Shown one piece after another: positions 51,416 through 62,077 of a DNA stretch of 64,000 bases (positions are counted from its first letter, which is position 1; each line of letters begins with the position of its first letter). The notes under the pieces are model-generated. The model made no database searches. It was not told where the DNA came from and worked only from the letters and a program-made list of their open reading frames with translations. The position numbers were made by a program, and so were the translations under genes. Source of the stretch: Ypsolopha sequella (taxonomy: Eukaryota > Arthropoda > Insecta > Lepidoptera > Ypsolophidae); assembly GCA_934047225.1 (NCBI GenBank), contig OW203997.1, positions 6,000,417-6,064,416 on the forward strand, in the 5' to 3' direction.

Positions 51416-52833
51416 AAATTTATGTATGTCGACAAGTCGATCAACAAGTTGATACATAGAAATCATTATCGACTGTCACCTTTGCTCTCTCCCCGCACCT
51501 CATACTTACCCCGACTCTCAATTCAGTTGTATTCCTAGTTGGATCTCGGTCTGTCCAGTTGTCTATGGTGCGCCTAGCGTATTTGGAGTAATGCTTATTT
51601 AACGTGCGGTCCGAAATAGAATTACATCGGTAAAAGCTATGAATGAATTAAGAGTATGACATAGCCAAAACAAAAACCAGTTGCGGGCGTGGCTTATTCT
51701 ATTTTACGATAGCGCGCGGGGGGGAATTCGTCCCGGTCTCTAAGCTCGCGTCACCATAGCAAAAATACGAATAGAGTGGACGAGGCAGGGTCAAAAGTAA
51801 TACGTATTTTATTTTATCTAATTTATTAGTGTATTTCGATCATCGTCACACGGCATTGATCCTACTTGCTATCACGTCGGGACGTAAATTTATTATGGTC
51901 GGCTAAAAGTGGTTTTTTGAAGGTTTGATTTATCAGTTGACCCTCGGAACATTTCAGACACTCCTTTAGAGATACATAATAATATTGTGACGGTTAATTG
52001 TCACCATTACCCATTCTTTAAATATTTTTCGCCCGTTGAGCTGGTTTTACACTTGCGGGAAAATAAATTGGACCAAAAATTTCTTTACAAAAATTTTTTA
52101 CTAAAGTTGTTATTACAAAAAGTGGAAACTAACAAATATTCTCAGAAGGAATGCACCACGTCACTATCTATCTCACTGTAGCCTATATCAATTATGCCTC
52201 TCTCATTAAACCACGTTTAACTGCGTTACTATCTCATTCCAACTCATTTTAAATAGCGTCACTATTTATCTCACTCTAACGCGTGTTAAATGGCATTTCT
52301 AATGAACGTCAAATATTTTTACTGCCCGCCACTCTTTCATTCTAAATTCTAATTATTTTAAAAAATACGCAGCTCCTTTGGTAGTAAAATAGCAATAACT
52401 TTTTTTTCAAAAGTAATACACAGAAATTGCCAGATCATTTGAAAAACAATATTTGATGAGCCGTTATTTAAGACAATTTGCAAAACTAACATAGGACATT
52501 TTTTTTCAGGGTGTGGTATCGAACTAACCTAATTACAAAAAATTGCTCATAAATTGGGTTTTTATTTTTCTTCCTGATGTAACAGCATTTCAAGGTTTAT
52601 TTTTGACTTTATCAATAGCATGACTATTCAGAGTTGCGCAACAAAAAATTTATTTTTAGAATTTAGAACTGGTTAGCTTTGACTCTCAAAAATATATTCG
52701 AATTTACAAAAGTACCATCAACTCGAAGACTATCTACTTTTTGCTGAGGTCATAATTTGATATTCTGGTCAGTCATGAGCTGGCCTACCAGCCTTCCAAG
52801 GGAAAGCGTTGACTTTTGGGACATCTGTTTACC
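51416..52833. other. No gene seen
   Basis: Holds the short repeat AGAGTATGACATAGCCAAAAC (about 51650), a CGCGCGGGGGGGAATTCGTC patch and AT-rich sequence with TATCTCACT words near 52160-52280. The 64-codon frame 51987-52181 is not recognised. Confidence 0.4.
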
Positions 52834-54623
52834 CTTGGGATAAATCGCCAAGTGTTTAAAATATAGAAATTTATTTGTATCATAGTTTGAAATGTTCAGG
52901 TCCCTTTACGCAAAATGAAAAACCAAAACTCTTTTAGGATTAATTTGTTGTCCCTATGTTTCTCTGTTTGTCCGTTTTCTAGGCAATTTTTCTGAGTAAA
53001 ATCAATAAATGCTAATTTTTACAGCCCTGTAAAATATACAAATTATAACGTTTTTATGGCCTTTTGTTTAACTTTTTCATACAAATTTTCTCCTTATGAA
53101 AATATAGAGATCAACACTTCACATAATATTTTGCATTTGAAAGAAAGCACAGAAAGGAACTGTAGAACAAATAATGTAAAAAAAATAAAACCATATCTTT
53201 CTATTCTAAAGGGATTAATAATTTACTGTTTGTTCAATGTGGCGATAGCTTTGTTTATTATTTTTTTTTCTTTGTTACAAAGATAACAAATATTTTCATA
53301 TAAGGTTTTCCTTAAGGGCTATTTCTCCGAATTTGTAACAAAATATTAAGAAATAATTATAACGGTAAAGTACAACTTTTAGCTAAGACAATTTATTGTT
53401 AAAAGTTTGCTAAATGCATAAACATATTTTAATGATATTATGGTATCTTCAAAATAATTGGGTTTTCCATAAGCGTGATATCAGATTATTTTAGAAATTT
53501 ACGGCTGGTATCACGACGACGGATAAGCCAATTATTTTATTACTATTGTAATATAATTAAAAATATGTTAATGCATACAGCAGACTTTTAACTATAAGTT
53601 TTCTTAACTAAAAGTTGTATTTTTACTTATTGAAATTGTATTTCTCATCAAGAAGTGCAAGATGACAAGATATTCAAAATAAGTTAATTGAATTTGTGAA
53701 ATGGTTTCAGGCCAAAACAGTTTTCCATGAATCGGTAATTGTTTATACTTAGCAAAGTGTTTAAACTTAGCCATCTTAACATGAACGACGCCTGTATTTC
53801 TCTCTTTTTTATTTCCAGTATAGATAAAAATATACAAACTTGTTAAACTTTGTGTAAAAACGAGGCAATATTGACGATATCCTGACAGCTTTTATGATGG
53901 TGTTTTATCAAATTTTGCTTTTTGGGCTGTATAGAGACGTAGTTAGATGTCACTAGAATATACTCATGAAAAAAGATATGAAGAAAATAAGCTGTAGACT
54001 TCACATTCGGTTTATACCTATTGTATGAATTTTAAGAAAAATACAGGGGTAAAGGGACCTCTTAAGGAAAACCTTGTATTAAACTATTTGTTATCTTAGT
54101 AAAAAATAATTCAAGGAAAAAAATAAACAAAGCTATCGCCACATTGAACAGTAGATAATTAATCCCTTTAGAATAGAACAACATGGTTTTCATATTTTTT
54201 ACATTATTTGTTCAACAATTCCTTTCTGTGTTGACTTTTAAATGCAAAATATTATCTCAAGTGTTCATCCCTACATTTTCATAGTGAGAAAATTTGTATG
54301 AAAAACGTAAAAAAAAAAAAATTGTAAAAACCTGAAACGTAATATAAATAAAAACGTCAAAAGTATGTTTTTACAGCTCTATAGAGGGCCGTTTATATTG
54401 GTATTTATTAATTTTACCCAGAAAAAATTGTCTAGACAAACGGACAGACAGACAAACATAGGGATAACAAATTAATCCTAAAAGAGTTTCATTGTTTTCA
54501 TTTTGCGTAACAGAACCTGAACATGTACCGACAGGATTATCTACGATCTAACAACTTTGCCATGCACTGTAAATATTTCAAAATAAATTTCTATATTTTA
54601 AATGCTTGGCGATTTATCCCAAG
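52834..54623. mobile_element. HP-G1 large foldback element (arms ~0.5 kb)
   Basis: CTTGGGATAAATCGCCAAGTG (52834) mirrors GCTTGGCGATTTATCCCAAG (about 54604-54623), and AAGGTTTTCCTTAAG (53302-53316) mirrors CTTAAGGAAAACCTT (54061-54075). The left arm is ~483 bp and the right ~563 bp, imperfect, with indels. The spacer 53317-54060 has no recognised gene. Frames at 53056-53286 and 53604-53837 are AT-rich and unrecognised. Long arms around a unique middle resemble Foldback-type elements or an inverted duplication. Confidence 0.6.
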
Positions 54624-56849
54624 TAAGTGTACTTATATAATTTGCAAAAAACTTCACTTATTGGACCTGAAATGGTGAGCCAATACTAGAGGGTAATTTC
54701 ACGAAAAGGTCATTGACCTTTGTTACAGATCTCAGTAAGTATAAGTAAATTAATTTGGGTTTCAATAACCATCACAAAATTATTCTTTTAGAGTAACATA
54801 TATTATTTTCCCGCATAAAAGTATGAATTCATTCCAAATTCATTCAGTTTTGTTGTTATGACTATGGCACGATGTAGCTAAATCACTCATACGCATATTT
54901 TGTTGAGTTTTTAACGGCAGGAATATGATGCTCCTCGAAATATTACTTTATAAAATTAATTTCAATGTATTTTGAAGTAGTTTTGGGAGATATTTATAGC
55001 TTGCAAAAAAGGGCACAGGTTCCACGTCTTACGGGCGCCAACGCTAGGCGTAGACTGACAATATCTCGCTGCCGCTGACTGCATCAGTGGATTTACGTAT
55101 TTTTGGAAAAAGGGGGTGTTTTTTTTGACCCGAATAACGTGGTATTTGGAAAATGAATAGATATCATTCACACTAATTTTATTAAAAAAAAACCAACAAA
55201 ATCGCAAAAGCGATACCTGAAACAAAATCGATAAGAAGTGTGCAATAGAGGGTTACAAAAAAATTCATTGACAGTACAAATATGAATCGGTTAACGTGGT
55301 TTGTGGAAAATGAATACCTTAAAGTTCAACCAAAAACATGTATTTTTTTTATGGCTATACGTAACCCAATTATTGCAACAAAATCATCCGAAAGCTGACA
55401 TTTTATTTCTGTTTGTATTTTCGTTCCGTGAGCGATGACTGGTCCGTAATTTGTGAGCTAGCAAACGATGTGAAAGATAGCTTATGATTCGGACCGCATT
55501 AAAAAAGATACATCTTAACCATAACCTCTTACCACAGAATACAATACGATTATTTTATTTTATTTCGTCAAAGTGCCGTGATTCGTGATGGAACAAGAAG
55601 AGTTTGTAGCACTGTTCTTCAACGTAGACTCAGATAGCGACGAAAAAAAATATAAACATATAAATTCTTCCTTTTCGACGAAGAGTTCCACACGACTTTT
55701 CATTTGTTTCTCTCATGGCCGAATAAAACATTTATACTATGGTTTGTCTGATCTGAATTGCTGAAATAATGGAGCGAAAACAATTTTTGACATTCCATTC
55801 CGTTCAACGCTCACATCGCCTCACCTCCGTCGCATGAGCCACGAAAGTCATACGAATGAATGAACGCATTTGCTTCACTCATGGATTATTAGCCATTCAC
55901 CTCATTCATTCGTAATCAAATTTAGCGAAATAATTGTATTTCGGAACGCAGGGTTCATGTACGCCGATGCTCGCGGTTTATTGAACGAGTGAACGAATGA
56001 AGCGAACGAAGTTCTCCGATTTTACTTAAACAGTCCGGCGTTTGTATGCATGTCTGAATGTTTGTCCGATGATAACTCGAGTATCGTTAATCGGAACGTG
56101 ATGAAATTACTTTGGCGAATAAATGAGACAAAAATATTTTTTTAAGTTCGTACATGAGCCAAATTGATCTATTTATTTATTTACTCATTTATTTATTTCG
56201 GGAAAAACAACAGAAGTAAACTGCAGAAATAACTAAAAGGAACTAACAAACATTTTTTTTTACAAATAGTTAAATCTAGATCAAACTTTTAATCATAATA
56301 TTTGTATATTTCATTACTATAAAAAATGTACTGAAAATTGAGTTTTCTTCGAATTCTCCGTACAAAACGGAAATTTTGCACCTAATAATTGGTTTTATTA
56401 TTCAAAGTCACGTTGTTCTTACCACCACACGTTTGTCGGTTCCTAGTGTAATTCTGTACATGTACATAGACAACTAAAGCTTCACTAGCGGTTTCCTATT
56501 TTGATGGAACCCTAAAAAGAGAGGAAGACTGATGCTTGGAGCTCGTATGAGGTTTCAAAAGAAATCTCTACATTTTTTTTTGGAAGAAATTGTATGTTTG
56601 TTTGCTTTGTTTAGTGCTAAGACGGTTAGCTTCACTCACAGTTAATTGGAGCAAATAACCCAGAAAGAAAAAGTTACCTGTTAATTAAACTATACAAAAT
56701 ATTTCAGCACAACACAGATTTGTATTTATATTTTGTATTTCTCTTAGAAAATTATCAATGTTCGCTCATTTAAGTTCCTGACACAGTGTAATGCGAATGC
56801 CATTTTGATGTTAATATTGTATTTAGAAATAAACCATCAAGTAATATGG
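54624..56849. other. Long stretch without a supported gene
   Basis: An ATG at 55588 opens a 58-codon frame beginning MEQEEFVALFFNVDSDSDEK, acidic at its start. It could be a first exon but has no homology I can name. ACGAATGAATGAACG and GAACGAGTGAACGAATG words cluster at 55850-56020. GTACTGAAAATTGAGTTTTC (about 56329) is a REP-Y scrap. The rest is AT-rich. Confidence 0.35.
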
Positions 56850-56960
56850 GGTAGCTGAAAACCAGCGCTATCAAAAGTTTGCTTTTTGTAAGCGTATAGT
56901 TGAGCTACGTCCATTTACGAGGTTGTTTTTTATTCTGTAAGTTATGTATTGTTATTTTCT
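56850..56960 (+). mobile_element. LINE 3' tail fragment (LINE-M-like)
   Basis: GTAGCTGAAAACCAGCGCTA and GTATAGTTGAGCTACGTCCA follow the GCTGAAAA-CAGCGCT...GAGC layout of LINE-M. Only about 110 bp are recognisable. Confidence 0.4.
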
Positions 56961-56974
56961 AAGCAATTATGTCT

Positions 56975-57265
56975 AAATTATTATTACTAACGGCTTGAAC
57001 ACTCATGTGTGATTGTTGTTGACTATATGCCAACTGTTTCACCGATACAATTTCGGCATTATCAAGGCGAGTGTCGTTCTTAGGACGACGACACGGCGTT
57101 CACCGTCGTTGTTAAACAGGCACTAACAGCCGCCGTCCTAAGAACGACACTCGCCTTAATAATGCCGAAATTGTATCGGTGAAACGGTTGGCATATAATC
57201 AACAACAATCACACGTGAGTGTTCAAGCCGTATGTAATAATAATTTAGTATGTCAGCTCACGCGA
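56975..57265. mobile_element. HP-P foldback MITE, copy 2, with nested hairpin
   Basis: ACGGCTTGAACACTCATGTG mirrors CACGTGAGTGTTCAAGCCGT, and CACCGATACAATTTCGGCAT mirrors ATGCCGAAATTGTATCGGTG. In copy 1 the loop is short; here a 94-bp hairpin occupies it (57064-57157). Confidence 0.75.
57064..57157. mobile_element. 94-bp hairpin inside HP-P
   Basis: AAGGCGAGTGTCGTTCTTAG (57064-57083, arm continues to 57087) and CTAAGAACGACACTCGCCTT (57138-57157) pair perfectly over 24 bp. Within the 46-base loop, ACGACACGGCG and CGTCGTTGT form a second, weaker hairpin. TTAA follows the right end at 57156-57159. GC-rich compared with its host. Confidence 0.75.
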
Positions 57266-58045
57266 ATTTTAACAATTACATTTATTTATATTTTTAACTT
57301 GATATTAAATTGTTTTTCTATTCTTTTCCATTCCCCTAAATTTTCTGATATTTTCAGAGTGTTTATGAAAACTTTGTGAAAATACTAAGTTTGAATTTAA
57401 TTTTATGAATAAGAGCTCATAAAGTCTTATTTATATGCGTACCTATTGTTTCATGGCAAGTTGATTAAATTTCTTATTAAACATGGATTGTAAATACATA
57501 GCTACGTAACTATTAAGATTATTATAAACTGTAATTGCCTTTCATTCAATTCAATGTATTGTTTCGTTTAGGGTTCCGTACCCAAAGGATAAGTAAGGGA
57601 CAAGAATAAAAGAACCTGACAGCTGCATACCATTTTTCAAAAAATTCAAATTGTTGACCTTACCGTGTGTATATCTTTGACATTAGTATACGAGTATTTG
57701 ATTTTAAAAATAAAAACTTATTTCTACAAATGAAAGATACTCATTCAATTAATACCCGACACAAATATAATTTATTTGTGCCCCAATCAAGAATATAAAT
57801 ATTAAATTGTAGCCACTATTATTAATATATTTAATAAATTACCAGCTAAAGACTGCACAAAAAAATCCGTATTTATTAAAAAGCCAGAAATCTATACAAA
57901 TAATTATTTTTCAAAGTGGTATTTAAATTTTTTCATATTATTTTTATTGTCAAACTTGCTTTTCCAGCAAAAAGTTCTATGCTCTCAAGTTTAAACCAAT
58001 TTAAAAAGGTCTATAAAAGCAGTTTTGATTGTGAAGCCCCTTAAT
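57266..58045. other. No gene; two repeat fragments
   Basis: TTTAGGGTTCCGTACCCAAA (about 57569) is a lone GGTTCC-family head. CAAAGTGGTATTTAAATTTT and GCTTTTCCAGCAAAAAGTTC (57900-57985) are one arm of HP-N. The 66-codon frame 57179-57379 starts inside HP-P and is unrecognised. Confidence 0.4.
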
Positions 58046-58193
58046 CAGGGGATCTAAAAAGGCCGACTTGGGTGAATCATAAAATGATTTGAAAGTAGGA
58101 TGGAGTCAGAGTTTTTTCACACGTGCAAAAGAGACGGCATTAGAACAGAATCATAACATTATTCATCCAAAGCGGCCTTTTTAGAGGACCAGT
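58046..58193. mobile_element. HP-Q foldback MITE, copy 2
   Basis: CAGGGGATCTAAAAAGGCCG mirrors GCGGCCTTTTTAGAGGACC. Shares GAATCATAAAATGATTTGAA and GTGCAAAAGAGACGGCATTA with the other copies. About 148 bp. Confidence 0.7.
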
Positions 58194-59061
58194 GGTTAAT
58201 TTCAGTTCATAACAGCACTCGGGGAGACTCCTTTCATGTTACCCAAAAGTATATTATTTAGTCAATCAATCAATATGATTTTAACTGTTATAACAGCGTT
58301 ATATTCTGCCATTGAATAGATGATCCAATTACCTTGTTGCCTGAAAGAGGTGGTCTGATTTTTTGCCGAGTTGTTTAGGATCATGCCCAATGAATCATCC
58401 AAGTTTACGACCTTGAAACCCAAGCGCATCCTTGTCAAAAATCCAAAAATCTGCGAATCTTTCGGCCTTTTTTCAGTTTTGGCAAGTGTAACGACTAATT
58501 TTCCATATATGTATTGTTTAATTTTTTGCCTTGAATTCGTTATTACTTTATTTATTTTTTCGCGGTACATGCGCATGTACACACAAAACACAATTTATTA
58601 TAGAAGAGTATTTATGTATGTATATTTACTCTTTGGTTTGGGGACTTGGTATACAATGTGTCTATGCACATATTAATGTCAAGGATTTGACGGACATTAT
58701 TGGAAAAACCTTAAAAACAAGGATTTTAATAGTTAATAGTTAGATTAATTAGGTTATCTTCACAAATTGACAACTCAAGCTATAAATAAGTATTTATTCC
58801 TAAAATTGTAAAGCAAAAAATATTTTTCATAAGTTTATGAATAAGTTTTACAGAGAGTTTTTCTGCTCACAAACTGTACGTAATGCAGTTTGGCAGAATT
58901 ATTTGTTATAATGTAAAATTTCTTATGGAAATAAACGCCTATTACTATTAAAAACCGTCTATTACCAAGACAGCGTGAGATTGACAAATCCCATAGTTTA
59001 AAATTTCACTAAGTTAGGTTTGGTTAGTCTACAAACAACCTAACAAAAACTTAATGTGAAA
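58194..59061. other. No recognised gene
   Basis: Open frames occur on both strands (58371-58676 plus, 58262-58591 minus, about 100 codons each). They overlap, and neither encodes a recognisable domain. I treat the region as unassigned. Confidence 0.35.
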
Positions 59062-59575
59062 TTATAATAATAATAATAATAACATAATTTAATTTCAGAC
59101 CAAGTCCATATTTTGTTAGTAACAGAATTGCTTAAAAACTATATTAGTACACATATTTACACTTGAAAACCTTATTTAATGTTAAACATTGCAGCTCTGG
59201 ACCCCATATGTAAGAAGTTCCAGTGCCGCACAACCGGACAATCCATCCGATCCAGTATGGTGTTGAGAAGGCTGCTGGGACTGTCTCTCACGCGCCGCAT
59301 CAGGGAGGCCGCTCTCTTGCGTAATATTGACTCCCAGCTGTCAATACGAGCCTCGGTAAGCATGCCTGATGCGCTGCAAAGCGAGGCAGCCCATCAACAT
59401 CCTCAAACCATTATTATATTGGACTCGCAGAGCACTGAGCGATTTCCGAGTACAGACCACCCACAGGCTGCACGTGTAAAAAGTATGGCAGTATGCCTTG
59501 AAAAGGGTGATTTTGACTTCTTTTGTACATTGTGCAAACCTGCGGGCTAGCATGTTGCTCCTCATCCCACTATTG
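59062..59575 (-). mobile_element. 5'-truncated LINE (CR1/jockey-like) with RT C-terminus
   Basis: The minus strand carries the frameshifted reverse-transcriptase C-terminal sequence annotated below. A short 3' region follows and ends in a run of ATT triplets (about 59066-59083 on the plus strand), a common LINE terminator. The 5' part is missing beyond about 59575. Confidence 0.65.
59172..59565 (-). pseudogene. LINE reverse transcriptase C-terminal region, frameshifted
   Basis: Minus-strand frame 59565-59341 includes SNMLARRFAQCTKEVKITLF, AYCHTFYTCSLWV and SALRVQYNNGLRMLMG. After a frameshift near 59345-59370 the match continues in frame 59363-59172 with RKRAASLMRRVRDSPSSLLN and DRMDCPVVRHWNFLHMG. 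LARRF...VK..LF.AYC..FYTC.LW and the ALRVQYNN motif are the familiar end of insect CR1/jockey-type LINE polymerases, downstream of the catalytic fingers and palm. The catalytic YXDD region is not present. The plus-strand 123-codon frame is the antisense shadow. Confidence 0.75.
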
Positions 59576-60132
59576 AAATTATAAACTATCGAATTTTATA
59601 ATCTTACGGTGACATCATATCGAGGGTTAAAAGGCATGTTTTTTTACAAATTTGTTACTGTGGCAAGGTCTTTTCACATCAAATAATTTTACCAAAGGTA
59701 CTAGGAGCACATATCTCCTTACTCCTTAGGAGGTTTTAATACAAAACTACGTATTACCGTTGTACAAATAAGGAATTGCACGAATTAGTAATTGTACGAA
59801 ATAGTAAATATTATAATACATATATTGAACGAACTAAAACTGTCATTAACGTTGTACAATAAGGTTATATATTATATTGATTAGAATAGTACAGTACATA
59901 CATAAGTAAATCAAGGTAAACGTATGTAAAGTTTTGTTTCTACGTAGAGTGAACTTTACCATGCAATGGTTAGTAGTTCGTTATTAAGTAAACTACAAAC
60001 TGCGGAGTTACGCCGGTAATTGTCTAGGTAGAGATGAGAGTAAGGCAGTCTGTCGGAACTTGATAATGTTTACTAAGTTTTACGTAGCGAACTTACTAAA
60101 AGCACTCGCTAAGGGGCGGAGAAATACTATGT
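59576..60132. other. No gene seen
   Basis: AT-rich unassigned sequence with repeated TTGTACAA and GTACAATAAGG words near 59760-59870. Confidence 0.4.
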
Positions 60133-60791
60133 TTAAGGCACTACACAAAAAAAATCGACACTTTTAGAACCTGCATATCTACTTCAGTAAATAATGTATT
60201 ATTTTGATAAAATGGTATATTATTTTTGGAATCTTTTTCGATGGATCCACTAAAACAGAAACGCGATTGGAAAAATTCGGCTCGATACAAATATTCATTG
60301 AAATTAGGTCTTTCTCGACACCAATTATCCTGGTTTGACAATTTGGAATGACATGTGGACTACAACTATATTTTATTAGATGGGTTGCAATAGTTATCTA
60401 GGACCTGCCCCCCTATTCTGTATCTTTAGTTGCCAACTGAACTAGGTGCCTATCATCAAAAACATAGATAAAAACTGAAATTTCAAAATTGCCTTTAGTG
60501 GGTATTGAACTATTAACAATCTGTGTCGTCACTTGAAGTACGAACATATCCTTAGGAAATCGGAATTCGATGGTATATCTATTTTTGATGATAGGCATCC
60601 AGTACAGAAGGCAACTAGAGATACATAATAGGCCCGCTGGTTAAACGAAATTTTGATTCCAACTTTAGTACATTTTATATTAATAAAAAACCGACATTTT
60701 GCTACTTTTCCTCGAATCCGTCCCTCTCGCACTGAGGACTTTTTCGCATATGGAGTAAAAGGGATGCTATAACTTTTACATATCGCCTTAA
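60133..60791 (-). mobile_element. TTAA-2b MITE, copy 3, carrying HP-X
   Basis: TTAA at 60133-60136 and 60788-60791. The left end TTAAGGCACTACAC and the right end ACATATCGCCTTAA enclose CAGAAACGCGATTGGAAAAA and CCGTCCCTCTCGCACTGAGG. Removing HP-X (60408-60633) leaves ~433 bp, the usual family size. Confidence 0.65.
60408..60633. mobile_element. HP-X MITE nested in TTAA-2b
   Basis: CCCCTATTCTGTATCTTTAG and GTGCCTATCATCAAAAA at the left mirror CTAGAGATACATAATAGGCC and TTTTTGATGATAGGCAT at the right. About 226 bp with ~60-bp arms. No clear target duplication seen. Non-coding; the 60413-60598 and 60529-60798 frames cross it by chance. Confidence 0.7.
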
Positions 60792-60933
60792 GCAGCAATA
60801 TTTACAACAGATGACCCACACGTGAGTGTCGAACAGCCGTGGTTTTCTCAATTAAACCACAGATAGCAGATAATATCTAGAACTAGTCCCCACTCACATC
60901 CCGTACTGATAATATTTCTGATTCTCCCACATA

Positions 60934-61394
60934 TACAGGTTGTTCTGAAATTTGAACTTTTCCTTGAAAGGGGTTATACTAGAGATCATTTCCAACAAAT
61001 AATGCCTATTAACTAGGGCTCGAAAATGATAAATTTTTTTCAAATAAAACACGTCGATATTTCAAAAATTACAAAATAAAAATGGTTTTCTTTCAACTGA
61101 AGACCTTTTACTTCTGACGTTACGGGAATACTGGGCATGTTTTTTTTTTTTATAAATGATCGCTCATTTATCATCAATCAGAAAAATAACAAATAAGTGC
61201 CGAGAGAGGAATTATTATTTTTGAATAATTTATTTTTCGTTACCAGTCTGAAAGTTTAAAAAATAACTTAAAAACCTTAGTACCTCGGAGACCATTTATT
61301 TTCGACCCCTAGTTGATAGGGCTTAATCTGTTGGAAATGATCTCTACCATAACTCCTTTCAAGGAATAGGTCGAATTTCAGAGCATCCTGTATA
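60934..61394. mobile_element. HP-W long-TIR MITE
   Basis: TATACAGGTTGTTCTGAAAT, CCTTGAAAGGGGTTATACTA and GAGATCATTTCCAACA mirror TGTTGGAAATGATCTC, ACCATAACTCCTTTCAAGGA and ATTTCAGAGCATCCTGTATA. The arms are about 90 bp in ~460 bp, with a TATA target. AACTAGGGCTCGAAAATGA and CGACCCCTAGTTGATAGGGC continue the symmetry. No transposase. Confidence 0.75.
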
Positions 61395-61490
61395 TACCTA
61401 ATATATAAAACAATACCTTGACTGACTGACTGATCTATCACCGCCTGGACTAAACGGGTGGACTAAGGAACATGAAAGGGGTTAGAAGTA
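61395..61490 (+). mobile_element. Retroelement head fragment
   Basis: TATATAAAACAATACCTTGACTGACTGACTGATC resembles the head of the retroelement at 2878. Only about 100 bp can be matched and the end is degenerate. Confidence 0.4.
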
Positions 61491-61554
61491 AGATCCACGC
61501 GAGTAACGTCCGCAGTCCGCTAGGAAAATGATAATTGATGATCCTTTCTTAATT

Positions 61555-62077
61555 AGGTTTCCGTACCCAAAGGGTAACCAACAGGACCATATTACTAAGA
61601 GTCCGCTGTCCGTCTGTCTGTCTGTCACCAGGTTGTATCTAATGAACCGTGATAGTTAGACAGTTTAAAATTTTTACAGATGGTGTATTACTATTTATTG
61701 AATACAATTTATTGAAAACGCGTTAATTTGCGGAAGTCCATCATGAATTATATTCCGCTAAACATTCTTACCATGCTATTCAAAATGCAGACTCAAGCAC
61801 CGCCCGTGTGTATTTTGTGCTCGTACTGCTTGCTTTGCTTGTGCATATTTTATGCGGGAGGGCGGGCGGTGCTTGAGTCTGCATTTTGAATGGCATGGTA
61901 AGAGTGTTTAGCGGAATATTGCAAATTATTAATATATCCACAAAATACTAAAAAACAGAATAAAATAAATATTTAAGGGCTCCCATACAACAGACATATT
62001 TTTTTTGCCATTTTTATAGATAATGGCACGGAACCCTTCGTGAACGAGTCCGACTCGCACTTGGCCGGTGTTTTTTT
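61555..62077 (+). mobile_element. GGTTCC-K element interrupted by HP-L
   Basis: GGTTTCCGTACCCAAAGGGT through AATTTTTACAGATGGTGTAT (to about 61690), then foreign sequence, then AATACTAAAAAACAGAATAA through CCGACTCGCACTTGGCCGG (about 61945-62068). Roughly 20 bp of the family interior (around TTGCCGCTATAACAACA) are missing at the junction. Confidence 0.7.
61751..61918. mobile_element. HP-L foldback MITE
   Basis: TATTCCGCTAAACATTCTTA (61751) mirrors TAAGAGTGTTTAGCGGAATA (to 61918). Arms 61751-61805 and 61864-61918 are 55 bp with few mismatches around a 58-base loop. A lone arm is at 38622. Sequence on either side (61690-61750, 61919-61944) is also foreign to GGTTCC-K. Confidence 0.75.

Noticed and set aside
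55588..55764. ATG-led 58-codon frame with an acidic start
   Set aside because: It might be a first exon, but there is no homology I can name and no clear downstream exon, so it is mentioned only in the gap entry.
58262..58676. Overlapping frames of ~100 codons on both strands
   Set aside because: Mutually overlapping and unrecognised; expected in a 64-kb AT-rich window when alternative starts are allowed.
59179..59550. 123-codon plus-strand frame
   Set aside because: It is the antisense of the LINE reverse-transcriptase fossil on the minus strand.
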